NCBI GenBank assembly: GCA_947599875.1
Contig: CANQFV010000003.1
Coordinates: 1 to 64,000 of the forward strand
Direction of reading: 5' to 3'
From: an uncultured Oscillospiraceae bacterium
Lineage (GTDB): Bacteria; Bacillota; Clostridia; Oscillospirales; Oscillospiraceae
Length of the DNA: 64,000 nt
The position numbers and the translations under genes are program-made. Of this stretch, positions 37,499 to 44,479 are shown one piece after another (position 1 is the stretch's first letter; each line of letters opens with the position of its first letter). The notes under the pieces are model-generated. The model worked only from the letters and a program-made list of their open reading frames with translations, did no database searches and was not told where the DNA came from.

Positions 37499-37667
37499 AT
37501 AAAAGACCTCCTTTTCTGTAATTTCGTAAGTATACCACTTTTTTCCGCGCCCGTCAAATTTTTTGCAACCGGATTTATCCTGTTGAAAAAGGCCTTTGCC
37601 CTTTTTCAACAAGGGGTGCGGGACGGGAGATTGTTTGTTGATTGGAGGCCTTGACCCGGCGTTACAG

Positions 37668-37726
37668 AGGGACGGTTCTTTAGTCACACCTCCGCTTCGC
37701 TGCGGTGGTACAAAAGAACCGTCCCT
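37668..37726 (+). repeat. Family A repeat, copy 8
   Basis: AGGGACGGTTCTTTAGTCAC...CAAAAGAACCGTCCCT with a CCTCCGCTTCGCTGCGG centre, followed by the AGTCCCGCC junction. Confidence 0.85.
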
Positions 37727-37779
37727 CAAGTCCCGCCTTTCACGGGGGAACTCCCCGTCTTCTGAGGAGGTGGGACAGC

Positions 37780-37917
37780 GGGGACGGTTTTTGCCACAGG
37801 GGCCCCACGCAATCGTGATTGTGTGGGGAGAGGAGGAGCAAAGCCCGCGCCTGAGCCGTCACGCTCGCGTGGCGGCGAGGTTAAGCGGCTTTCGCGACGA
37901 CGAAAGGAACCGTCCCC
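37780..37917 (+). repeat. Family A repeat, long variant, copy 9
   Basis: The same roughly 100-base internal insert as copies 5 and 13, between GGGGACGG and CCGTCCCC ends. It pairs with copy 8 in a nested arrangement (CGGCGTTACAG...GTGTAACACCGG). Confidence 0.85.
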
Positions 37918-37990
37918 GTGTAACACCGGCTGCCTGTGATGCTTGACGCTGCCCTTTCCCCGTTTATTATACCGCCCTCAATCATCGTGA

Positions 37991-38100
37991 CACGGGCCGC
38001 CGTGGGCGGCGGCCCCTACGGCAAATTTTATAGTTTTCTATCTTAACGCAACCGCTCTGTCATCCAACCCGCCCGGGCCGACGAGGTCGTCGGCCCCTAC
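37991..38100. repeat. Family C palindromes (two)
   Basis: GGGCCGCCGTGGGCGGCGGC... (from 37994) and GGGCCGACGAGGTCGTCGGC... (38075-38100), in the gap upstream of metY. Confidence 0.75.
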
Positions 38101-38250
38101 AGGGAACCTGGTGTGTCTACGGAAAACCGGTGTGTATTGGTTCCCCCGTGTACCGTTCGACAGACCTCTGTAACACCGGCTGCCCTCAGACGCCTGATGC
38201 TCCTCCTCTCCCCTTCCGGCGGAGAACTCTCTTCCCTCTTAGGGAAGGGC

Positions 38251-38279
38251 TTGACAAACCCGGCGGGGGAGAATATGCT
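38251..38279 (+). promoter_or_regulatory. Sigma-A promoter of metY with candidate operator downstream
   Basis: TTGACA (38251-38256), 17 bases, TATGCT (38274-38279). The leader of about 65 bases carries CTATCTACAATAG (38320-38332), a short inverted repeat that could bind a sulfur-responsive repressor. I see no SAM riboswitch. Confidence 0.7.
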
Positions 38280-38351
38280 AATTGATGGCGGGGTCGCGCC
38301 GCCGCTTTTCTACGAATACCTATCTACAATAGACACCGGGAGGTCTTTTTT

Positions 38352-39635
38352 ATGAGCGAACAGGGCATTGGAACAAAATGCGTGCAGGCGGGTTACACCC
38401 CCGGCAACGGAGAACCCAGGCAGATCCCCATCATTCAGTCCACCACATTTAAGTACGACACCAGCGAGCATATGGGCAAGCTCTTTGACCTGGAGGAGTC
38501 CGGGTACTTCTACACCAGGCTCCAAAACCCCACTAACGACGCCGTGGCGGCCAAGATCGCGGCCCTGGAGGGCGGGAGCGCCGCCATGCTCACCAGCTCC
38601 GGCCAGGCGGCCAATTTCTACGCCGTCTTTAACATCGCCACCTGCGGGGATCACGTTGTGGCCAGTTCCACCATCTACGGCGGTACATACAACCTGTTCC
38701 ACGTCACCATGCGCAAGATGGGGGTGGATTTCACCTTCGTCTCCCCGGACTGCACTCCGGAGGAGCTGGACGCCGCCTTCCGGCCCAACACCAAGGCCGT
38801 TTTCGGCGAGACCATCGCCAACCCCGCCCTGACGGTGCTGGATATTGAAAAATTTGCCAAGGCGGCCCACGACCACGGCGTTCCGCTGATCGTGGACAAC
38901 ACCTTCGCCACGCCGGTGAACTGCCGGCCCTTTATGTGGGGGGCGGACATCGTCACCCACTCCACTACCAAGTATATGGACGGCCACGGCGCCGGCGTGG
39001 GCGGGGCCATTGTGGACTCCGGGAAGTTTGACTGGATGGCCCACCGGGACAAGTTCCCCGGCCTCACCACCCCGGACGACAGCTACCACGGGGTGACTTA
39101 CGCGGAGAAATTCGGCCTGGGCGGGGCGTTTATCACCAAGTGTACCGCCCAGCTGATGCGGGACTTCGGCTCCATCCAGTCCCCGCAGAACGCGTTTATC
39201 CTGAATCTGGGGCTGGAGAGCCTACATGTGCGGATGCCCCGGCACTGCGCAAACGGCCTGGCTGTGGCAAAATATTTAAAGGATCACCCCAAGATCGGGT
39301 TTGTGATCTACCCGGGGCTTGAGGGGGACAAGTACCACGAGCTGGCCCGGAAGTACATGCCCGGCGGCACCTGCGGCGTGGTGAGCTTCGGCTTCAAGGG
39401 CGGACGCCCGGCGGCGGAGACGTTTATGAAGCACCTGCGCCTGGGGGCCATCGAGACCCATGTGGCCGACGCCAGGACGTGCTGCCTCCATCCGGCCTCC
39501 GCCACGCACCGGCAGATGAACGATCAGGAGCTGGTGGCCGCCGGGATCACGCCGGATCTGGTGCGCATGTCCTGCGGGCTGGAGGATCCGGAGGATCTTA
39601 TCGCCGATATTGAGCAGGCGCTGGAAAAGGTATAA
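38352..39635 (+). CDS. metY: O-acetylhomoserine sulfhydrylase (homocysteine synthase)
   Basis: This 427-residue PLP enzyme of the Cys/Met metabolism family makes homocysteine from O-acetylhomoserine and sulfide. The PLP Lys lies in VTHSTTKYMDGHG, and the phosphate-binding region is in SSGQAANFYAVFN. Length and the long insert GKFDWMAHRDKFPGLTTPDDSYHG fit MetY rather than MetB. GGGAGG precedes ATG 38352. A family B repeat follows the stop. Confidence 0.95.
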   Translation: MSEQGIGTKCVQAGYTPGNGEPRQIPIIQSTTFKYDTSEHMGKLFDLEESGYFYTRLQNPTNDAVAAKIAALEGGSAAMLTSSGQAANFYAVFNIATCGDHVVASSTIYGGTYNLFHVTMRKMGVDFTFVSPDCTPEELDAAFRPNTKAVFGETIANPALTVLDIEKFAKAAHDHGVPLIVDNTFATPVNCRPFMWGADIVTHSTTKYMDGHGAGVGGAIVDSGKFDWMAHRDKFPGLTTPDDSYHGVTYAEKFGLGGAFITKCTAQLMRDFGSIQSPQNAFILNLGLESLHVRMPRHCANGLAVAKYLKDHPKIGFVIYPGLEGDKYHELARKYMPGGTCGVVSFGFKGGRPAAETFMKHLRLGAIETHVADARTCCLHPASATHRQMNDQELVAAGITPDLVRMSCGLEDPEDLIADIEQALEKV

Positions 39636-39640
39636 ATGCT

Positions 39641-39820
39641 GGCGAAAAAGGCCTAAAGGCCTTTTTCTGCCAAGGGGACGCGTGCGGAAAAGGGCCGCTC
39701 GAATTCTGCGGAATTCGAGCGGCCCTTTCCTGCTGCCGCGCTGTGCGCACGGCCCAGAGGGCCGCACGCTTGCGCGGCAAGAGGGATTTTTTGCGAGGCA
39801 AAGCCCCGCAAAAAATATTG
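39641..39820 (+). repeat. Family B structured repeat, copy 5 (after metY)
   Basis: Complete copy: X hairpin GAAAAAGGCC-TAAA-GGCCTTTTTC; TGCCAAGGGGACGCGTGCGG; Y hairpin (39686-39730, one bulged A, TGCG loop, two GAATTC); GCCGCGC junction stem with GGCCCAGAGGGCC arm; Z hairpin TTTTTTGCGAGG...CCCCGCAAAAAA. Confidence 0.9.
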
Positions 39821-39880
39821 AATGAGGGGTGCGGGTCGAAGGATTGTCCGTTGACCGGGGGCTTACTCCCGGCGTTACAG

Positions 39881-39929
39881 AGGGACGGTTCTTTAGTCCC
39901 ACCTGCGGTGTGACAAAAAAACCGTCCCT
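39881..39929 (+). repeat. Family A repeat, copy 10
   Basis: Near-identical to copy 2 at 21591, including the CGGCGTTACAG and AGTCCCGCC flanks. Confidence 0.85.
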
Positions 39930-39981
39930 CAGTCCCGCCTTTCACGGAGGAACTTCCCGTCCTTTGAGGAGGTGGGACAGC

Positions 39982-40039
39982 GGGGACGGTTTCTTTGTAC
40001 CACCAGTGCGCACACTGGTGTGACTAAGGAACCGTCCCC
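39982..40039 (+). repeat. Family A repeat, copy 11
   Basis: Near-identical to copy 3 at 21692. Copies 10-11 repeat the two-palindrome block of copies 2-3. Confidence 0.85.
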
Positions 40040-40137
40040 ATGTAACACCGGCTTTCAGGTGACGCACGACGCCACCCGTCCCCGCTGTCCCACCTCCTCA
40101 AAGGAACGAAGAAAGAGCGTTTCCATCCATTCAATCT

Positions 40138-40165
40138 GTAGGGGCCGCCGCCCACGGCGGCCCGT
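40138..40165. repeat. Family C palindrome
   Basis: GTAGGGGCCGCCGCCCACGG..., the same sequence as at 34454. Confidence 0.75.
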
Positions 40166-40235
40166 GCTGGTTGATTGAGGGCGGCAATAACGCCGGGTCA
40201 GGGTCTGCGACGTTTGCGGGAAGCCGGCGTCCCAA

Positions 40236-40284
40236 AGGGACGGTTCTTGTGAGTCACATTCGTGCCCCACGAAGAACCGTCCCT
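40236..40284 (+). repeat. Family A repeat, copy 12
   Basis: AGGGACGGTTCTTGTGAGTC...ACGAAGAACCGTCCCT with a divergent centre. Confidence 0.75.
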
Positions 40285-40334
40285 GTTGAACCGCCTCCTC
40301 AGGTATCGAAGATAGAAAGGTATCACTGCCTCAC

Positions 40335-40472
40335 GGGGACGGTTTTTGTCACAGGGGCCCCACGCAATCGTGATTGCGTGGGGAGAGGAGGAGCAAAGCC
40401 CGCGCCTGAGCCGTCACGCTTGCGTGGCGGCGAGGTTAAGCGGCTTTCGCGACGACGAAAAGAACCGTCCCT
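40335..40472 (+). repeat. Family A repeat, long variant, copy 13
   Basis: Third copy of the variant with the roughly 100-base insert. Confidence 0.85.
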
Positions 40473-40534
40473 CTGTAACGCCGGGTCAAGGCCTCCGGTC
40501 AACGGAGAACGCCCCGTCTCGCTCTCCTCGTTCA

Positions 40535-40738
40535 AAACATTTTTTGCGGGGCTTTGCCTCGCAAAAAATCCCTTATGCCGCGCAAATGTGCGCCCTTGGG
40601 CGTGCGCTGCAGCGCGGCAGCAGGAAAGGGCCTCTGGAATTCCGCAGAATTCCAGAGGCCCTTTCCGCACGCATCCCCTTGGCAGAAAAAGGTGTGAGGG
40701 CTCTCGCCAGAGAACCCTCACACCTTTTTCGCCAGCTT
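40535..40738 (-). repeat. Family B structured repeat, copy 6 (after femAB-like gene)
   Basis: On the minus strand the X hairpin (GAAAAAGGTGTGAGGG... with its complement, including AGAACCCTC) contains the stop of the FemAB-like gene. The Y hairpin (40623-40666) is a perfect 20-bp stem with a CGCA loop and two GAATTC. The GCCGCGC junction and Z hairpin are present. Confidence 0.9.
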
Positions 40739-41776
40739 TTCCAGCCTTGGCGCCATTACTCGATACAGCCGCTCCGCTCGGCGGTAGAGAGTGTATTTCA
40801 GCGGGGCGTCCGTGAGGTATGCCTCCCCCACCAGGCGCACCAGGTCCCCGCCGAACTGGCGCTTGAAGCGATAAAGACCGCCCCGGGGGTCCGTCTCGTC
40901 CGTGATCTCCAAAAAGCCCCGCAGGTCGAAGATGCTGTCGCCGCGGGCCAGGGCGCGGCGGATGGCCTCCCACTGGAGCAGGGGGCAGGGCATCATGTTC
41001 CGATGCTCGTTGGAGCTGGCCCCGTACAGATACCAGGTCTTGCCGCCCATGTGGACGAAGAGGCCGCCGGCCACAAGCTCGTCCTCATAGTGGGCCAGGA
41101 GCAGGCAGACGCGCTGCTCCCCCAGGGCGTCCCAGAGGCGGTAGTAATACACCGGATCCCGGGCGGTGAAGCCGTCCCGGGCGGCGGTGACGGACATCAG
41201 GGCCGCAAAGGCGTCCAGATCCCGGCGGGCACCCTCCGTGACGGTGACGCCGTGGCGCTGGGCCAGGCGGATGTTGTACCGGAGTTTTTTGTGAAAGCCG
41301 GAGAGGATGTCCTCCTCCGTGCGGCCGGCCAGGTTCAGGCGAAAGACGCTGCGGGGCTGGACGGTGTCCCGGGAGTCCCGGATGGGCCGGAATCGCCAGC
41401 CCAGGCGCTGCATATTTCCCTGCCACAGGGGGTCGTCGCAGGGGACGTCAGGTTCGGCGCGCAGGGCGAAGGCCCGATGCTCCCGCATCAGCGCCCGGAC
41501 GCCCTGGGTGATCTGCTCCATCGCGTCCAGATCCCCGCTGCCGCACACCGGGCCGCGGGGGCAGTACATCAAATTCCCGAATACGGGCAGGCGGCGGATC
41601 AGGATCCCCGCCCCGCCGGTGATCTCCCCGCCGGGGCCTTCCGCCAGGACGAGGCGGTAGTCCCAGCCGATCTTCACCCCGGCCCAAAGGGGGGACTGGG
41701 CAAAGTGACAGCGGCCGCAGCGCTCCAAATAATCCTGAAAAGCCTGATAGTCCTGTTCTCCGGCGGCAATGCGCAT
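40718..41776 (-). CDS. FemAB/FemX-family aminoacyltransferase (GNAT fold)
   Basis: This 352-residue protein resembles FemX-type enzymes that add amino acids from tRNA to lipid II, building the peptidoglycan bridge. Visible blocks are FAQSPLWAGVKIGWDYR at the start, LSGFHKKLRYNIRLAQRHGV (the typical KKLRYNIR-A segment) and the later YLYGASSNEHRNMMPCPLLQWEAIRRA plus FDLRGFLE...GLYRFKRQFGGD. Its last residues LAKKV and stop come from the left end of a family B repeat. The exact acceptor and amino acid are unknown. Confidence 0.87.
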   Translation of the reverse strand: MRIAAGEQDYQAFQDYLERCGRCHFAQSPLWAGVKIGWDYRLVLAEGPGGEITGGAGILIRRLPVFGNLMYCPRGPVCGSGDLDAMEQITQGVRALMREHRAFALRAEPDVPCDDPLWQGNMQRLGWRFRPIRDSRDTVQPRSVFRLNLAGRTEEDILSGFHKKLRYNIRLAQRHGVTVTEGARRDLDAFAALMSVTAARDGFTARDPVYYYRLWDALGEQRVCLLLAHYEDELVAGGLFVHMGGKTWYLYGASSNEHRNMMPCPLLQWEAIRRALARGDSIFDLRGFLEITDETDPRGGLYRFKRQFGGDLVRLVGEAYLTDAPLKYTLYRRAERLYRVMAPRLEKLAKKV

Positions 41777-41968
41777 AAAAAATTCCTCCTGCGGACGGTT
41801 TCAGGGGATCACCCTGAAATTACTGTAAACCGCGGAGGAATCCAAACAGCAAACCGGCAGATTCATTTTCGTAAAATTTTGGCATCAAAACGGCATCGCG
41901 GGGGGCCTGCGGATGTGCGGCCGGGGAAACGGCTATGGGGAGGCGGCATCTGTCAGACGATGACACAG

Positions 41969-42010
41969 TTGGGACAAAAGAACCGTCCCTGTGTCCCATC
42001 CCTGTGTCCC
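41969..42010. repeat. Family A fragment, copy 14
   Basis: Only the right half (AAAAGAACCGTCCC) plus two GTGTCCCA-type repeats remain. Confidence 0.6.
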
Positions 42011-42056
42011 AATGTCGTGAAATTTATCAAAAACTACATAAACAACAAAAGGATAC

Positions 42057-42085
42057 TTTACAAAAAGGAATAAAGCGGCTATAAT
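42057..42085 (+). promoter_or_regulatory. Sigma-A promoter of structured RNA
   Basis: TTTACA (42057-42062), a 17-base spacer and TATAAT (42080-42085). Transcription should start near 42092. Confidence 0.8.
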
Positions 42086-42091
42086 ATGGGT

Positions 42092-42237
42092 AGGATAGAT
42101 AGGTGCTTTGAGGTGGTAAATTTCGTTGCGACCACACGCCGATGGCATGACAGGGGAGACCCGAGAGATGCGGGAGAGGCGACGCCCGCCAAAGCACCGA
42201 ACTACAGGAAGAGGCCGCAGAAATGCGGCCTCTTTTT
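42092..42237 (+). ncRNA. Structured RNA of unknown family, promoter to terminator
   Basis: About 145 bases lie between a near-consensus promoter and an intrinsic terminator, without an ORF. GGTGCTTTG (42102-42110) pairs with CAAAGCACC (42190-42198) to close a multi-branch fold. Inside, GTGGT pairs with ACCAC, GGGAGACCC forms a small hairpin, and GGCG/CGCC segments can pair. I compared it from memory with SRP, 6S, tmRNA and common riboswitches and found no match. It may be a stand-alone RNA or a leader controlling the short ORF at 42255. Confidence 0.6.
42210..42237 (+). terminator. Intrinsic terminator of structured RNA
   Basis: AGAGGCCGCA-GAAA-TGCGGCCTCT followed by a T-run: a perfect ten-base-pair stem with a GAAA tetraloop. 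Confidence 0.9.
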
Positions 42238-42254
42238 CATAAGAAGGTGGTTTT

Positions 42255-42401
42255 ATGGAAGATTATCCCGATTTTGAAAAATCGTGCGGTTACGGAGACG
42301 TGACCGGCATCTTTGGGGGCAAATTGCCAGTTATGCACCCGGAAAATATTTTTCGCGAAATTTTTCAAATCCTCTTGACAATCCGGCCAAATCGTCTATA
42401 A
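42255..42401 (+). CDS. Possible 48-residue protein after the structured RNA
   Basis: ATG 42255 follows AAGAAGGTGG. The peptide (MEDYPDFEKSCGYGDVTGIF..., ending LTIRPNRL) matches no family I know. Its end overlaps the next promoter, which argues against it. It would be the only gene a leader at 42092-42237 could control. Confidence 0.3.
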   Translation: MEDYPDFEKSCGYGDVTGIFGGKLPVMHPENIFREIFQILLTIRPNRL

Positions 42402-42402
42402 T
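42375..42402 (+). promoter_or_regulatory. Sigma-A promoter of small RNA
   Basis: TTGACA (42375-42380), 16 bases, TATAAT (42397-42402), both boxes perfect. Confidence 0.82.
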
Positions 42403-42408
42403 AAAGAT

Positions 42409-42482
42409 GGATAGTGTAGTTAGGCCTGCGCTTTCCCACCGGATGAAGGAGACATTCCGTTTGGAGTGTCTCCTTCTTTTTT
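42409..42482 (+). ncRNA. Short RNA of about 75 bases, promoter to terminator
   Basis: The transcript would run from about 42409 to a terminator made of GAAGGAGACA (42445-42454) and TGTCTCCTTC (42467-42476) with a T-run. It has no ORF and no plus-strand gene downstream, so it is either a stand-alone small RNA or an orphan leader. The family is unknown. Confidence 0.5.
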
Positions 42483-42572
42483 GCCCGCTTGCCTCTTTTT
42501 CCCTGCCCTTGCGGGTACGGAGGGGTTTTGCGTTGGTGGGTCAGGCTTCGCCCCCGCCCGGATGGGGCGGGT

Positions 42573-43004
42573 TTAACCTTTTTCTTCGTTGGATTCCAAC
42601 ATTGTCAAAAGCTCCGCCGGTGTACACGCCGGAACGGCGGATTTTGCGTAGTCCCGCACGTTTCTCGTGACTATGGCATCCATCCCTGTGCGAATTGCAG
42701 TTTCTATCATGACGGCGTCCTCAAAGTCAGAAATTTCCGACGAGATCGCCTTTCGGCAGTCAAGCCCCGCCGTGTCCAGAAGATCCAGCGGGATCAGCAG
42801 CGTGGACAACACCCGGCGGGCCTTGGCGTCATCGTGGGTAAACCGGCGGGTCAGATAGTAAATATCTGTCAGGGACTTGGCGGTCACGAAACCGTCAAAG
42901 TGCCGGTTGGCCGCCGCCAGGAAAAGCGCGTAGGCGTCGTCACAAAACGGCTCCCGCCGCTGCAGGAAATCCACGACAACACAGGTGTCCAGCAATACCC
43001 TCAT
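42573..43004 (-). CDS. PIN-domain toxin (VapC-like RNase)
   Basis: This 143-residue PIN protein has the acidic residues of the family: LLDTCVVVDFL at the start, SLTDIYYL in the middle, and SDFEDAVMIETAI with IVTRNVRDY near the end. It probably cleaves RNA when freed from its antitoxin. Its ATG overlaps the antitoxin stop by four bases, typical of type II toxin-antitoxin pairs. Confidence 0.87.
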   Translation of the reverse strand: MRVLLDTCVVVDFLQRREPFCDDAYALFLAAANRHFDGFVTAKSLTDIYYLTRRFTHDDAKARRVLSTLLIPLDLLDTAGLDCRKAISSEISDFEDAVMIETAIRTGMDAIVTRNVRDYAKSAVPACTPAELLTMLESNEEKG

Positions 43005-43216
43005 ATCCTGTCAAGCCTCTCGTTCCTTGCTTCCTCCAGGGTCGCGTCGGCGGGCAGGAAACCGTAGAGGGACTTGACCGCATCCACCCTGTCTTGATAG
43101 GGGTTGGACAGCTTTGCAATGACCTTACCGTTGCGGGTGATGTAAATGTCCTCGCTCTCGGCAAGCTGAAGGTACTTTCCCAAGTTGAGCTTTAATTCCG
43201 TGGCTGTAATAGACAT
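43001..43216 (-). CDS. Phd/YefM-type antitoxin
   Basis: This 71-residue protein has the Phd/YefM fold (SITATELKLNLGKYLQLAESEDIYITRNGKVIAKLSNP) and a C-terminal toxin-binding tail. GAAAGGAGG precedes ATG 43216, which rules out an upstream in-frame ATG. It should bind its own promoter together with the toxin. Confidence 0.87.
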   Translation of the reverse strand: MSITATELKLNLGKYLQLAESEDIYITRNGKVIAKLSNPYQDRVDAVKSLYGFLPADATLEEARNERLDRI

Positions 43217-43376
43217 CGTGGAACCTCCTTTCACCGATGGTGATGTTCGTATAGTTATTATAGCAAAATCGTTCGATTTATGCAAGACAATCGAACGGAA
43301 TTTTTTCATCACTATAAATATATGCGGATAGTGCCCCCGTTTCTCGACGGGACACCCGCCGAAAGCTGTCGGAGGG

Positions 43377-43512
43377 AAGGGATTTGTGAAGGGGAACCGT
43401 CAGGGTTCCCCTTCACGTTAGATAGCCCCCCGGCGCTTCGCGCCGGGGCGGCCTTTGCCCTTGGCAAAGGCCGTAAGCACCAGGAAAGGCAGCCCTTTTG
43501 GGCTGCCTTTCC
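43377..43512. repeat. Cluster of four hairpins downstream of tRNA-Leu
   Basis: GTGAAGGGGAACC with its complement, CCCCGGCGC/GCGCCGGGG, GGCCTTTGCC/GGCAAAGGCC, and AGGAAAGGCAGCCC/GGGCTGCCTTTCCT. The last abuts the tRNA's CCA end and may act as its terminator or processing stem. Confidence 0.7.
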
Positions 43513-43597
43513 TGGTGCCGGTGGCCGGACTCGAACCGGCACGCCTTGCGGCACTTGATTTTGAGTCAAGCACGTCTACCAATTCCATCACACCGGC
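43513..43597 (-). tRNA. tRNA-Leu (anticodon CAA)
   Basis: 85 bases on the minus strand. The acceptor stem GCCGGTG pairs with CACCGGC, the anticodon loop is CTCAAAA (CAA), a class II variable arm TGCCGCAAGGCG is present, the T-loop region is GGTTCGAGTCC, and the CCA is encoded. It decodes UUG. Confidence 0.95.
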
Positions 43598-43660
43598 GTG
43601 TGAGAGTATTATAGTACACATTCCGTCCGTTTGCAAGAGGGCAAAAAAGATTCTTTTCCG

Positions 43661-44179
43661 TCACGGCAGATCCGCCAGCGGGATATAGGCAAGCTCCGGC
43701 GGGGGGAGGAGGGGTGTGACCAGGGCGGCGCGGTATTTTTCCGGGGAGTAGAGGGCGGCGCGGAGATCCGGGTCCGGGGTGAGGATGACGCCGGAGCTTA
43801 CGGCAAAGCGGGAGGCCCACATGGGGTGGGGAAGGGAGCCGTGAAGCTTGAAATACGCCTCCTTCAGCGTCCACAGGGAGAAGAAATCCAGGGACTCCAG
43901 CTCCTCCGCGGTACACACGCGGCGGACGGCGCTGCCGCTCACCGGGCGGACAAGCTCTATATCACAGCCCACGGGGGCGTCGCTGAGGACGGCGAGGCAC
44001 GCGCCCTTCGTGTGGCTCAGGGAGAAATGCACCTCCGGGCGGCCGGGGAAGAAGGGCTTGCCGCTGCCGTCCCGGGCGATCTGCGGGCAGGGGGCGCCAA
44101 AGGCCCGGGCATAGGCCGCGGACAAAAGCCGGTACACACATGCGCGGTCGTCTGACTCCGAACGGAAAGCGGCTATCAC
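43661..44179 (-). CDS. 4'-phosphopantetheinyl transferase, Sfp-type
   Basis: This 172-residue enzyme moves phosphopantetheine from CoA to carrier proteins. It has the family blocks GKPFFPGRPEVHFSLSHTKG, VGCDIE with the Mg-binding Asp, and FFSLWTLKEAYFKLHG. The start is GTG 44179, preceded by GGGAGGTGATC. At 172 residues it is short for Sfp proteins (about 220), lacking much of the C-terminal part. No polyketide or NRPS genes are nearby. Confidence 0.88.
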   Translation of the reverse strand: MIAAFRSESDDRACVYRLLSAAYARAFGAPCPQIARDGSGKPFFPGRPEVHFSLSHTKGACLAVLSDAPVGCDIELVRPVSGSAVRRVCTAEELESLDFFSLWTLKEAYFKLHGSLPHPMWASRFAVSSGVILTPDPDLRAALYSPEKYRAALVTPLLPPPELAYIPLADLP

Positions 44180-44225
44180 AAACGATCACCTCCCCCTCAT
44201 CATAACATATTTCCGTGAAAAACAC

Positions 44226-44254
44226 TACACAAACTTGACGGGATATGATATAAT
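44226..44254 (+). promoter_or_regulatory. Promoter of lipoprotein/two-component operon
   Basis: TACACA (44226-44231), 17 bases, TATAAT (44249-44254) with TG at the extended -10 position. A family B repeat lies between this promoter and the first gene. Confidence 0.6.
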
Positions 44255-44259
44255 TAACT

Positions 44260-44415
44260 GGCGGGAAGGGCCTGAAGGCCTTCCCCTGCCAAAGGGATGC
44301 GTGCGGGGAACGGCCCTGTGCCGTTTCCCCTGCTGTCACGCTGCGCCATGCCCCGCGGGTACACACTTGCGTGACGAAAGGGATTTTTTGCGAGGCAAAG
44401 CCCCGCAAAAAATAT
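44260..44415 (+). repeat. Family B structured repeat, copy 7 (in a 5' leader)
   Basis: X hairpin GGGAAGGCC-type stem, GGGATGCGTGCGG, a shortened Y hairpin (GGGGAACGGC/GCCGTTTCCCC, no GAATTC), a GTCACGC...GCGTGAC junction and the Z hairpin TTTTTTGCGAGG...CCGCAAAAAA. Unlike other copies it sits upstream of a gene. Confidence 0.85.
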
Positions 44416-44479
44416 TGGATTGTTTTTTGGGGTTGTTTTTTGCGTTGTGGAAACGGCGCTTCGGGAAGGGGTGGATGGA

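Noticed and set aside
38160..38351. SAM riboswitch or T-box upstream of metY
   Set aside because: The leader after the promoter is only about 65 bases and lacks the conserved cores of either; only a short inverted repeat is visible.
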